From Diploscapter coronatus (taxonomy: Eukaryota; Nematoda; Chromadorea; Rhabditida; Rhabditidae), in assembly GCA_964036155.1 (NCBI GenBank), contig OZ038423.1:14213249-14277248 (forward strand): a DNA stretch of 64,000 bases, given 5' to 3'. The notes under the pieces are model-generated. The model did not search any database. It was not told the DNA's origin and saw only the letters and a program-made list of their open reading frames with translations. The stretch's first letter is position 1. Every line of letters starts with the position of its first letter. The position numbers and the translations under genes are program-made. Of the stretch, positions 1 through 11,147 are shown in pieces.

Positions 1-78
1 ATTCTGTGATGATCTTACCGTTCGTTTTCTTTCAAAAAATTGAGTAAATCGTTTATTTTACACCATTTGATGCGGTTT

Positions 79-1835
79 CTAAACGTGTGTAGACGGTTTC
101 TTGCATACGTAACTTCGCATGACCGTTCCGCACTCTGAAAAGTGAAGATATGGAAGGTAGGCATAATTTTATGTGACACAATACTTACCTATATTGTTCC
201 ACGACTCATACCTGAAACTTTAAAATTGGCAAGGCCATAGGTTGCAATTGAAAAATTACAGGATATTATGTTTCATAAAATCGTATGAAATTTTATCGAA
301 CTGGCTAGTGGGGATGAATTGTATTTTTTTCAACGATGTTTCACTATCATGTTGTCATATAATTTTCATGTTTTCAATTTATGGAATTCCAAATGCTTGC
401 CACTCATGCTCGGTAATGATCTCATGGTGAGTTCTATCAGACGCAGTTTGAACGCATTTATCTTTGCTCATGTCGTCGGGTCGCCCCTTCGACCAGTTGA
501 CATAGTCGAAGGTAGTTTGATCAGACCAGGTCCAATTCTTGCCTAGACTTAAAATAGTTGGCATTTCTAGGGTCTTTAGGCTAACCATTCCACATTAAAC
601 CGATCCAGGTAAGGTGGTCCTTATCGTCTTGTTTCAAGCCGGTTCTCGCCAGAACTACAAGAAATTTCAAGGATAAGTTTCGCAAAGTGCGAATAGGTCG
701 AGTTTATGAGTAATTTCTAAGAGAAAATAGTATGAAAAAGGTATTCAATTACCATTTACAAATGTATTCTCAGCCAGCGAATGAATGCTAGCCAAGTGTC
801 CTCCCTGAGAGATGCAGAAATCATCTGCGTCTGCCCATTTTGCGCCGAAGAAAGTCTAAAACTTATTATTCTTCCAAAAAAAATTCATTAATCTACCTTG
901 TAGCAAGAGTCCGTCGGCACAAATAGGGTCCATTCTTTGTCGCACTGCGGCCAACAGCCACCATTGCCGCAGGTTGGTGTTGGGGGACATGTTTGGACTG
1001 AATGTCGATTTTTAATACACTTTTCTAGGGAAAAATATTGAAGAAAACCAGTGATAACAGTAGAACTAGCAAGTTTAATTTTTTAAAAATAATACCCGGA
1101 TAGCTCGGCTGAGGAGGACAGGTTGGTGGCCATATCGGAGGCACTTTGCAGACGTAGGGCTTCCTGATGTTGCACAAGCCAGACACCCACATCCCGTCGG
1201 ACACACGCTCTGTAGCGCAATCCATGCCGGTTTTGGGTTCGCCTATATTTTTTCTCTTAAATTTGTTTTAAATGCTCAAAGTAAGCAGATGATGAGCGAT
1301 CGCTTTGAAGCATAAGACATCCTTTCATGTAGGAAACTGTTTTAGAATTATCGGTAAGTTCATGCCATAAACTGTTAAACTAGTACTAACCTGGTGCCCA
1401 ATTCAGATAGTTAGAGCTGCTATTGTCCGTCCAAACCCATTGATCTGGGACCATCAAATCATTCAGACCGATCCAGAAATCAGTGGCATTTCGACTAGTG
1501 AAATAGTCGTCGGCATGTTCTAAAAATAGAAGATTTCATTTTTTCAAGTGAACAATTTACCCAACAACAAATTGTTAGCGTATGCATTCGGAATGGAAGC
1601 TAAATTTCCCCCGAGAGCATTACACTGTTGTTCGGCGTAAAGATATTCCTCAAATATCGAATAGAATTGATAGCATCTAAAATTTAGAGAAACTTTCATC
1701 TTTATCAGAAATCAAATAACCTTACATTTGATGTTGAACGTCCAAAACTCCTCCAGGTGGGCAGGATTGAGAATAAGCAGACGAAATGAATGCAAAGATT
1801 AGTGCTAGCCGCATAATATTTAGCAACCTTTCCAT
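79..1835 (-). CDS. Secreted protein with two C-type lectin-like domains (10 exons)
   Basis: Exons on the minus strand: 1726-1835, 1561-1676, 1391-1519, 1096-1242, 897-997, 753-855, 586-654, 404-542, 189-211, 79-134. All junctions keep phase and give 330 aa. A hydrophobic N-terminus ending near AYSQS is a signal peptide; a second Met at residue 8 could also start it. Domain 1 (about 25-166) has CYQFYS, WIGLND, a WVWTD strand, YLNW and a closing PYVCK. Domain 2 (about 182-330) has SCYK, GGHLASIHS, TWIGLMWN, YVNW and RSYVCKKP. Both carry the usual fold-defining cysteines. The Ca/sugar motifs are not canonical: domain 1 has GEPK and WVS in place of EPN and WND, and domain 2 has RPD with WNN. Carbohydrate binding is therefore uncertain. 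Such proteins in nematodes are secreted and often immune- or gut-associated (family knowledge). The donor after exon 8 (GA|gtggca) is weak, so the last two exons are slightly less sure. Confidence 0.88.
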
Positions 1836-2534
1836 AAAATCAACGATTATGCGCAGAAATCAGTAGCCAATGTCTGAATCACAGATTGATTCCTACGTAA
1901 ATGGGGGACTATAGAATAAAATATAAGGTATAGCAATAACGTGCCGAAAACGCTGATAAAGTGATAGGGAAGGCATGGTTATAAACGGCAGTAATCAAAT
2001 AGATAAAATTTGGAAAAATCGAATCGAATCGTGGCTACTGGTCCTGACCAGCGCTTTTGGAGTGGAGTTTCGGGAAAAATTCCACGTGGAAAGTTGTTGG
2101 AGATTTTAAAATTCAAAGAACTTCTTTGAAGTATTTCCCCTTTTCTAAAACGTTCATACTTCCAGAAAGATGGACCTTTGAACTCATAAATAATAAAGCT
2201 CTATCAATTCCAATACAAACTCCTCTTCAATCTCATAAGTTCAAGTCAACTCTGCCAACCCCCTGTTTGACATTTAACGGAAGTCTTCCAGCCCTGTTAG
2301 TTTACTTTCGCTCTTTGGTTCGAGTTGATTTTGGCTATTCAGTGATAACGCTATACTACAGGCATGCTTTTGCATTCAGCAATGATGCAGACGCATTCGT
2401 TATTACCCGGAGATGAACCATTTATTATGTCTCTTTTCATAGGTCTGCACAAATCAATTTAAACCTAGCAATTCGTTCCCGATGTTAGCATATGAAAGCT
2501 AAACCAATCAACTTTTGCAAATATGTAGGTTATT
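1836..2534. other. Intergenic / upstream region of the lectin gene
   Basis: No convincing exon was seen. A 119-codon plus-strand open frame (2057-2416) has no recognisable family resemblance and no signal peptide, and is treated as chance. The stretch presumably contains the promoter of the minus-strand lectin gene and the 3' flank of the next gene. Confidence 0.5.
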
Positions 2535-3330
2535 TTATACAATGAAAAAATCAGTCAACATTGATGATGGAGGATAATGCCTGGTTCTTGAGCAGCAACA
2601 TTTCTGCGGATACTCGACTCTGGAATTATCGATTTTTAGGATCATCAAGTTATTCGGAACCTTAGCTTCTTGTTCAATTTTCATCATTCTCTTCAGCTCT
2701 CGTCGAGGTAGCATGAATCGAGCAATGTACTGAATTGTGAGAATCATTTCAGTCATAAGCAAGGTTTCAAACCATGGTTTCCTGTCGCAGATTATCGTCC
2801 AATTCAGGCTTCGCTGTCAGAGTCGTGTCCACTGCCGTTGAGAATAGGCTTCGGGACTGAAACATGAAGTTTGTCTCAATTGAAAAATTCAAGCGTACGA
2901 ATTCTCCATTCTTAGTCATTCTAAATCGAAGCCATGTTGCGAGCTTCACAATCTTGTCATATTCGAATTCTCTGATGCGATTGACGTCTAGCTGAAAACA
3001 AACATGCCTTGATAAATTGAAGAACTGATACATACACTCTTGACCGCCTTGGAAAGGATTTCAGCGAGTTTTTCGATTTTCTCAGATTTGGAGATTGATG
3101 AGTTCCGGATGAAACTGTTCAACTGAATTTTCAAGATTATGCAAATTACTTGAAAAGGATCTTGCCTGCTGATCATGGTATTCATCGAATGGTACAATTC
3201 GGTTCTCGACGATGTAAACTAAAACTTCCAAATCTGCTTTCAAATTTTTTTTAAAAATCATACCATCTCCATGAAGGGACCAACATACAGCAACAATCGC
3301 TGATAGTACCAGTAATATCGTTCGTGCCAT
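2535..3330 (-). CDS. Unrecognised secreted protein, 4 exons, with a GC-AG intron
   Basis: Exons on the minus strand: 3166-3330, 3036-3122, 2773-2991, 2535-2729, giving 221 aa. It starts with a clear signal peptide (MARTILLVLSAIVAVCWS). I do not recognise the mature protein: it is charged, probably mostly helical, with a cluster of three cysteines (KCCCS) near the C-terminus. The first intron (3123-3165, 43 nt) starts with GC, not GT, in the strong context CAG|gcaag. Using it keeps phase 0, while the only nearby GT donor would give a 27-nt intron and a frame shift. The third intron (2730-2772) is also 43 nt. An apparent 30-nt GT-AG segment at 3234-3263 is in frame and too short to be an intron, so it is kept as coding. 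No neighbour suggests its role. Confidence 0.7.
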
Positions 3331-5758
3331 GTTGTCAAAATCTCAGAAATTCCACAAATCCACCACGTTGATGAGTCCAACTATCAAAATTCTTTGTTGG
3401 CGATTGTTTATATCAAATCTAGTCGAGTCTTGAGTTCAACGAGAATCTCGGTGCCAGGCGGAGACAACGCATTTTTAGCTTGTTTTTGATATCAAAATGT
3501 CGAAATTTCTGTCTGGCAACGTGAAAAACTCCTAATTTTCTAGCGAAGCGAAGGTGTCGAGGGCCAGAAATAAAAGAGGAACGAGATTGGACCCTGTCTC
3601 AAAATGATGGATGGAGGATTTTTAGTGTTGGGATTTGCAAGTAGATGATGAATAGCTTACAAACGCACTCACTACGGGACATCTAGCAAAACACAGCCGG
3701 TGCAAAGGGCATACAAATTGGATAACTCATTTTTGAAAAAAGTTGAGGCTCCATCGAAAGTTCAAGAAATCAGCGAGATTTAGTTTCTTTTCCGCTTTAC
3801 AGGGAGAGCTGTATCTGAATACTTTTCAAGAACTATTTCTGCAGATGAGCAATATTAGAAAGAGTTCAACATCCAAATGGAAAAAATAATCGAAAACTTG
3901 CAGAAAATTATTGAGCCATAAAAATGTGATGGACTAAAACAATAAAGAAATTGAAGGACCCATCATTTTCGTCAAGATGCTTTATGTTGTTGTTATCAGC
4001 TTGGACCCTATCGACAGCAAGCCAAGCGATTTTTCAGTGTAAGATGTATGTGCAGGTATCTGGCTTTACTGAATTTAAAGATTGTATCAAAATTGTCTAG
4101 TATATCAGTTTAAGAAGCGCTAGAGAAGAATAGTTTCCAGAAGCCTTTAACTTGGGCCAATTCAAATCAAACCATACATTAGCTAAAACAAGCAGTAAAA
4201 TCTATTCATTCTGGCGCAATAAGTTATTCGAAAAAAAAGCTGAAAAAGGAAGGAGATCATCAATTCTAAAACTCATGAAGAATCGAATAGGTCGAAAGTT
4301 GAGGTTCGGGCGAATTTCAAGGATTTCCTTGAGTAACATATCAATGACAGGGATGATTTAGGTGACAACAGGCAACTGACGCGAATTTCAGCGGCAAAGT
4401 GAGCTCAAAACCGCCGATTGAAACGTCGTTTTCTCTGCAGAGATGTGCAGAAAATGAACGCTGAAAAGCGCGTCTTTCCAACTCAAAACAAAAGCCGACA
4501 TTTCAAGGCACTTCAAATCGCAAGTCCAGTTTAAAATTTCAACTCAAATAAAGTACAAGAATGCATGAAAAATGTCAAATTAATATTTATTTAAAACTAA
4601 ATCATATATGATTTTTGAACCAATTTTTAAAATTAACATCGAATTTATCATTCGTAAAGTTCAGTGGGTGAAATGAATGAATAATCGAAAATCAGACAGA
4701 AGTAATTAGCAAATAAATCCTCGCAATATAAATGTTTGTTAAGACATTTTTAATGAAATAACTTTTTAAATAACACATTGTTTTTGTACCGGATAGAGGT
4801 GATAGTTTATTATTTGTTCAATAGAAAAATGTAAAGTTTGAGCATGCACCTAATATGATAGAGCAATCGGATTCACAGATATTTTTTAACAAAAGCAATA
4901 ATAGCAATAAAAATAAAACTAATATTTTACGACCTAACAATAAATTACTATTCATTATTGTAAACTCCTAATCAATTCAGAATAAAAGTTACTGACAATA
5001 GAAAATAAGTGTCCCGCTAATTTTGAAAGATAGCAAAAAGAGGCCGGACCAAAGACTCCAGAAAGTTCCAGGTCGGGGTTTTTAGTTGTTTCTGACTATA
5101 TTCGACTTGAAAAACATGGCTCTGGGACTTTTCCGAATTTTGCAAGTCCGAGTCTGGGGGTCAAATTTCAAAAGTCATCTCGACATTTCAAAATCCATAT
5201 CAGATTGTTCAGTTCGATGAGCTGAGTCGAATGGTGCAAACATTTTTCGAAAGTGTTTTCACAAAAGTTGCTTAGTTTTTCATGCTCTATCGAATGATAT
5301 ATGATTTGTGGGGTTACCATTGATTTTCGAAAAATCGATTTTAGATTAGATTATTACGCATAAAGATGACTGGTCGAAAAATTTATACAAATTGCTAGAC
5401 ACTACCTCGCTAATTATGAATAGGTCTATCAAAATGTGAAGGAGTTTCATATGTTACGAAAAAATCTGATTACAATTTCTATATCATTTGACTGCAAATG
5501 AACCCAATAAAGTGCATTTTTAGAGGTTAAATCGAATATAGAAAGGCGTTACGCGGTCACAAAACTAATTGTAAGTTGTTAAAGTTGAATTTTAGATACC
5601 GTTTGATCTGAATAACAGATAGTCTAGTTAGAAATAGGATATGTTTTCTCATTAGAATGATATCATAATTTGGTTGAGCTACTTCCAAAAGAAACATGGT
5701 AAACTCGTTACCTTTGTCTAATATAGTGCATCGAATGAAATAGCCCAGTAGCAGACAT
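3331..5758. other. Intergenic, no gene seen
   Basis: About 2.4 kb of AT-rich sequence. Short open frames such as 4152-4361 lack protein-like character. The part from about 5340 on is similar to sequence near 10500 and 7530, downstream of the sister C6 genes, so it belongs to the duplicated unit. Confidence 0.5.
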
Positions 5759-6452
5759 TTAGAGAGGCGGCAGAGCGAAACATCTTATCTCTCGAGCAGT
5801 AACGAGAGGACCGTTTTCGAACTGATAAGTCCATAGCCCGTTGTCACTGCATACCATAGGAATCGTGGTTTCTGTTTGTGGACCAAGTGGATCGCCGAGA
5901 TTGTACACTCCTCCTGCTGTGCCCTGAAAGTGGTTAGTTCTTTTTTACTTTATTGTAGAGCCATTTTAACATCGCATAATGAATATTGTTTTGAGACAAA
6001 ATTTCGACAGTAGCCCCATCATGAAAAGATAAGTATGAATAGCCGAGCTGATTTGTTCGCGAAAAGGAATGGTGGCTTTCCAAAAGCGAAAATTATCCAT
6101 TTGAAAAAGTCAACTTACGTCTCGAATGTCAATATATGGGCTAGTTCCAGGTTCGGAGGAGCACACAAATGTGTACGTGCCACAAGGTTCTGCAGTGAGA
6201 TCTAACACAGGCGGCTGGAAGGGGATGGTAAAACCAAGACCTCCATCATCGTCATCTATTGCTTGAACAGCGTCCGGAGAACACATTTGACACGCTTAAA
6301 ATAATCATGAAACTCATTCATTTGTTTAGGTTTTTATTTTTTTTCATTTTTAAAATTCATTTTAGTCAGTTTTATGCCGACCATATGAAATTCCGTAGTT
6401 TTACTTCTTTTACAGTACATATTTCTTCCTTCAAGTGTTCAAATTCTTAAGA
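5381..6452. repeat. Segmental duplication, copy A (C6-domain exons and flanks)
   Basis: About 1.07 kb, from ATTTATACAAATTGC to AAATTCTTAAGA, repeated in direct orientation at about 7553-8620. It includes both C6-domain exons, the intron between them, the 3' flank and part of the upstream intron. Confidence 0.9.
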
Positions 6453-6748
6453 GTACAACCTTCGCTGTCTATACAATCGATAAAACGGTTAATATAATTT
6501 ATGATGGATGATAACTATTGATTACCTGCGAGAGTAACCGATGTGGTTGTTAGAGCTTGAGTGGTTGGAGCCTGAGTGGTCGGAGCTTCAGTTGTGGGTT
6601 CTGTAGTTTCCTCAGCTTCAGTTGTCCCTTCTGTGGGTAAGGTCGGTAAAATTGTGGTCACATCTGGTGAAGGTACTGTCCTTATACAGGAGTGCACGAA
6701 AGTGCACCATTGAATTAACACAATCGAACGAACAATAATATTCTTCAT
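5759..6748 (-). CDS. Secreted mucin-like C6-domain protein, copy 1
   Basis: Exons on the minus strand: 6526-6748, 6119-6294, 5759-5923; 187 aa. Signal peptide (MKNIIVRSIVLIQWCTFVHS), then CIRTVPSPD, a Thr/Pro/Glu-rich linker (about 25-74) and a C-terminal C6 domain. The domain cysteines are seen as ACQMC, EPCG, FVCSS, MVCS and IRCF, six in all, matching the nematode C6 domain, an extracellular domain of unknown function presumed to form three disulfides. Introns are phase 1 between linker and domain and phase 0 inside the domain, as in all its neighbours. The acceptor of exon 2 is tttaag rather than ttcag, and is shared with the sister genes. The linker is a likely O-glycosylation target (inference). 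The nearest relative is the gene at 7927-9634, whose C6 exons are almost identical. Confidence 0.9.
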
Positions 6749-7926
6749 GTTGAAACCGAATAAATTAATGCAGAGATGAATATATGCGTGCGCGTCTCAG
6801 AGAGAAGCTTTCAACGAAAATGATTAGTATCAGAGAAAGTGGCAAACTTGATGTAGATGACCTTTTAAAGCGGATGCTTTTTTGCGAAGGAAAGCTTAGC
6901 ATGACTAGAATTACCGACATTTCTAGTTCTTATGTCAGTTGCTAAACAGCTTTCAATGAGATTAGTGATAGGAAGGATTATGTTCACGAACGTGCCTTCA
7001 GCGTATTTTTCCAGCAGTCATAGGTTCAAAGCATGAAAATTATCCAATTTTTAAACATTATTTTTTATCACTTCTAAATCAGTTAATGAATTTTGAGGAT
7101 ATTGGACGGACTTTTTGGAGGTTAAGTTAGGGTAATTTATAACCATTAAATGCATTTTTATTCATGAAGAGCCATTTTTAAAATAAATTGAGAATTGCGA
7201 TTATTTAGCGAGTGAATTCACGGTAATTATGGTAAATAAGTTGACAATTTCAACAACAAAAACAACAGCAATACCCAGACTTTAGAAATTTTTCAAAGTT
7301 TATTTGAAGGAAAGATGCTATGATAAGAGATGCGCCAAAAGAAATGGAGCGCAGAAGAAGAGAGAATGATTTTTTAGAACAAAATATGCGGATTAGAATA
7401 CTCATAAAAATCTGCGATGGTCGTAAAATCGAATATTTTTTGAAGTTACATAATAAATTAACATATGAGATCGATCTAATAATAGATTACTAAATAATTG
7501 TAACAAAAATCTAATTTATGATCTAGATTAGATTACGCGCATGAATGATTTGATTTATACAAATTGCTAGACACTACCTCGCTAATTATGAATAGGTCTA
7601 TCAAAATGTGAAGGAGTTTCATATGTTACGGAAAAGTCTGATTACAATTTCTATATCATTTGACTGCAAATGAACCCAATAAAGTGCATTTTTAGAGGTT
7701 AAATCGAATATAGAAAGGCGTTACACGGTCACAAAACTAATTGTAAGCTGTTAAAGTTGAATTTTAGATACCGTTTGATCTGAATAACAGGTAGTCTAGT
7801 TAGAAATAGATTACGTTGTCATTAGTGATATTATAATTTAGCTGAGCTATTTCCAAAAGAAACATGGTAAACTCGTTACCTTTGTCTAATATAGTGCATC
7901 GAATGAAATAGCCCAGTAGCAGACAT
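6749..7926. other. Intergenic between tandem C6 genes
   Basis: The first 150 bases upstream of the 6748 start codon resemble the region upstream of the next gene (shared ATGATTAGTATC), so this is conserved promoter sequence. The rest is AT-rich with no exon seen, until the duplicated unit resumes near 7553. Confidence 0.5.
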
Positions 7927-8620
7927 TTAGGGAGGCGGCAGAGCGAAACATCTTATCTCTCGAGCAGTAACGAGAGGACCGTTTTCGAACTGATAAGTCC
8001 ATAGCCCGTTGTCACTGCATACCATAGGAATCGTGGTTTCTGTTTGTGGACCAAGTGGATCGCCGAGATTGTACACTCCTCCTGCTGTGCCCTGAAAGTG
8101 GTTAGTTCTTTTTGTATTTTATTGTAGAACCATTTTAACGTCGCACAATGAATATTGTTTTGAGTCAAAATTTCGACAGTAGCCCCATCATGAAAAGATG
8201 AGTATGAGTAGCCGAGCTGATTTGTTCGCGAAAAGGAATGGTGGCTTTCCAAAAGCGAAAATTATCCATTTGAAAAAGTCAACTTACGTCTCGAATGTCA
8301 ATATATGGGCTAGTTCCAGGTTCGGAGGAGCACACAAATGTGTACGTGCCACAAGGTTCTGCAGTGAGATCTAACACAGGCGGCTGGAAGGGGATGGTAA
8401 AACCAAGACCTCCATCATCGTCATCTATTGCTTGAACAGCGTCCGGAGAACACATTTGACACGCTTAAAATAATCATGAAACTCATTCATTTGTTTAGGT
8501 TTTTTTTTTTAATTTTTAAAATTCATTTTAGTCAGTTTTATGCCGACCATATGAAATTCCGTACAGTTTTACTTCTTTTACAGTACATATTTCTCCCTTC
8601 AAGTGTCCAAATTCTTAAGA
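7553..8620. repeat. Segmental duplication, copy B
   Basis: Direct repeat of 5381-6452. The 176-bp and 165-bp exons differ at only one base (last residue Leu in copy A, Pro in copy B), while the intron between them and the flanks carry several substitutions and small indels. Confidence 0.9.
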
Positions 8621-9634
8621 CGCATTCTTTGAATAGCCCGAACAAAGTATAAAGAGCGGCCGGACAACTGCAGAAGTCTCTTGAATTCGAGCCAAACTCA
8701 TATGGATGGATACACTCATGGGTCTTAATCACAAAAAATGGAGACCAGACCCCACCCACAAAAGGGACGGGGCCTAAAATGTATACTTTTTGGAATCAAC
8801 AGTCGAACTCCATCACCCTATACGGTTTGTTTTTGGGCTCGAGAGACCTTTTCCAAATGCGGACTCTCTTTGAAGGTTGTTCGAGTCTTACAAAGAATGC
8901 CTCTGAAATCGTAAATATCTTTTCGGAATATGTAAAGTTTATTAACAATGACACTGTTGTGATAAACGTGAACTGATAAAAAATCAAGAAAATTCAGACT
9001 AAGACTAACCGGCTAGTGTTGTCGAAGGTGTGGTTGTCGAAGTCGTGGTCGTCGAAGTTGTGGTAGTCGAAGTCGTGGTAGTCGAAGTCGTGGTTGTCGG
9101 GGCTTCTGTGGTCGGTTCAGTGGTTTCTTTAAAAGGAGAATTTTTCTATAGAAAAGTGATACATAAGGGTTCGCAACAAAATTTGAATAAAACATTTTGA
9201 ATAAAGTGGGTAAGAAAAGAGTCTAGTCTAAGATTGTCTAAGTCTTATTTTATGATAAATCTTCCCTCCACATCCAATAATCTCAAGGTCTTGTTCTTCG
9301 AATTGTCACTTTAAAAAAAATCCTATAACTTCGCAACTTAAAGGAATTATATGTGAGATTTGTAAAATATGAGGATGGGAAAATGCACTTTCATTCGTGG
9401 ACATTGTCTTTTTCAATTACGAAGTCGCAAGGTTGCGAGATTTCCAAATATACCTTTCACAGTTGTGACCATTGCGGTAGTCGGTTCTGTAGTTTCCTCA
9501 GCTTCAGTTGTCCCTTCTGTGGGCAAGGTCGGTAAAATTGTGGTCACATCTGGTGAGGGTACTGTCCTTATACAGGAGTGCACGAAAGTGCACCATTGAA
9601 TTAACACAATCGAATAGACAAGAAGATTCTTCAT
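7927..9634 (-). CDS. Secreted mucin-like C6-domain protein, copy 2 (mosaic)
   Basis: Exons on the minus strand: 9454-9634, 9010-9126, 8288-8463, 7927-8091; 212 aa. Signal peptide (MKNLLVYSIVLIQWCTFVHS), CIRTVPSPD motif, a long Thr-rich linker split over two exons, then a C6 domain identical to that of the 5759-6748 gene except for the last residue. The linker exon 9010-9126 is built of 15-bp units coding TTTTS. It and its adjoining intron match the gene at 11148-12543, while the other exons match the 5759-6748 gene. The gene is therefore a mosaic of its two neighbours. Phases: linker intron 1, linker-domain 1, intradomain 0. It is likely a secreted O-glycosylated protein; function unknown. 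Confidence 0.9.
9010..9126 (-). repeat. Thr-rich coding minisatellite
   Basis: A 117-bp exon made largely of 15-bp units coding T-T-T-T-S with small variations. It lies inside the copy-2 C6 gene and is the part most like the 11148-12543 gene. Confidence 0.85.
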
Positions 9635-11147
9635 TCAAAGACAATAATCGGTTTATGGTGAAATGGATCTGAAGGAATATATTCTGCAGACAGTTTCAAG
9701 TCGAATGATTAGTATCGGGGAGACTGCTGAACTTCCTATCGACATGACAACGAAGTTGTGTGTAAATATATCTATGCCCGTTGAGGGGGAGGAGCTTTCC
9801 CTAGGAGAGGTCAAAGATGATGAGTCAAAATTAGCGACATGTCTGTCTGATCAGATTCCTAAATGGCTTCCAAAAAGGGCTGCTGATAATGGAGCGTATG
9901 GTCAACAAGAAGAACATTCTTGTTGGTCAGACTTGACTAAATGTATTGAAAAATCGTAACTGTGTCTGTTCTAAATTCGAAACTTTCCTACTATTTCACC
10001 TGTCTCAACAACAAATAAATAACTCAAATTTCCGTGCGTGTGTTATCAGATTTATTCTTTGGTTAGGGAATAAATTTGTACCTGTTTCAAGCTTTTTTCT
10101 ATAGACAGACGCTGAAAAAGTTAGGATTTGGTGTACTCATATTGATTTTCTATTATCTTCTTCCTGTTTCACCATATATCTATTAACATTCGTTGCATCG
10201 AAAAAGCGTCGTTAAGTGCGCGCATCTAGGCAGTGGTCATGTTTAGCCGTTTAGACATTACCAATTCCCCCACGTCATTCTCCTAAATACGAATCTACGA
10301 TAATTTATGCATACCTTTTATTTATTATCTCCATATTGATTTATGACAATTGCGATAATAGAAAAAAAAAACCCAAAAATAATGAGACAATAATATACAG
10401 ACAATTTTGAGCAACAACAACAACAACAACAAACAATAAATTAATACATTTGAATAGTTTAACAATAAATTACTAATTATTAGTTAAGAGTAGAAATCTC
10501 TAGTCGATTTTAGATTGGATTATTATGCATAAAGATGACTGGTCGAAAAATTTGTATAAATTGCCAGGATGCTAAACCACTAATTTAAAATGACGAATAT
10601 CAAGAGTTGAAAAAGTGTTCTAGTTACCCTTATTAATATTGTGATTATTACTTTTAAAATTATTCGTTTATCCATGAGCGCAAAATTATAAATGATTAGA
10701 AGTTAAAAGAATGTTACGTACATTGAATTTTAAATTTTGACACATTTGGAGTAAAAATTCAGAGCGTCTATGATTGAATTTGAACTATTGAAATAGCCAC
10801 TTAAAAAGCGAGTAAATCGGTCTAAAATTAATTTGGTACACTGAAAGATCATAAAATAATCTAATTAGAAAACGTTCTGTTTCACCACAATTAGGTGGAC
10901 CAAATTTGCTAAAGACAAACAAAAGTGCATTACCTTTACCAATCATCAGAAGTAAATAATAAGTGCATTCTTGTTTCTCCTCGATATTCGTCTACTTGTA
11001 TTGGCAATGGATATGAAAGTTTTCAGTATCTGTACAAGAAATGGATTAATGAAATACCCAAGGTTGCGTGGAAACTATGATCTAAACTCATCTTAGTTTA
11101 TGCGTTTCAAAGCCTTTTCAAATAATTACCTGTTCAAAATAATTCGC
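9635..11147. other. Intergenic with a plus-strand open frame and a CAA microsatellite
   Basis: Contains an uninterrupted 98-codon plus-strand frame (9663-9959) with an AATAAA-like string about 55 bp after its stop. Its beginning overlaps promoter sequence shared with the sister C6 gene, so it is not called as a gene. A (CAA)n run lies at 10412-10432. The stretch near 10500-10560 resembles the 3' flank of the first C6 gene. Confidence 0.45.
10412..10432. repeat. CAA trinucleotide microsatellite
   Basis: About seven CAA units in noncoding sequence, downstream of the third C6 gene. Confidence 0.85.

Noticed and set aside
2057..2416. 119-codon plus-strand open frame
   Set aside because: Lies in the promoter side of the lectin gene, with no family resemblance, no signal peptide and no splice context.
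3234..3263. Apparent 30-nt GT-AG intron in the secreted protein gene
   Set aside because: Shorter than any plausible nematode intron and in frame either way; kept as coding.
8428..8652. Plus-strand frames inside the C6 genes that repeat between 6259 and 8428
   Set aside because: They are the antisense of the duplicated C6 exon and intron, not separate genes.
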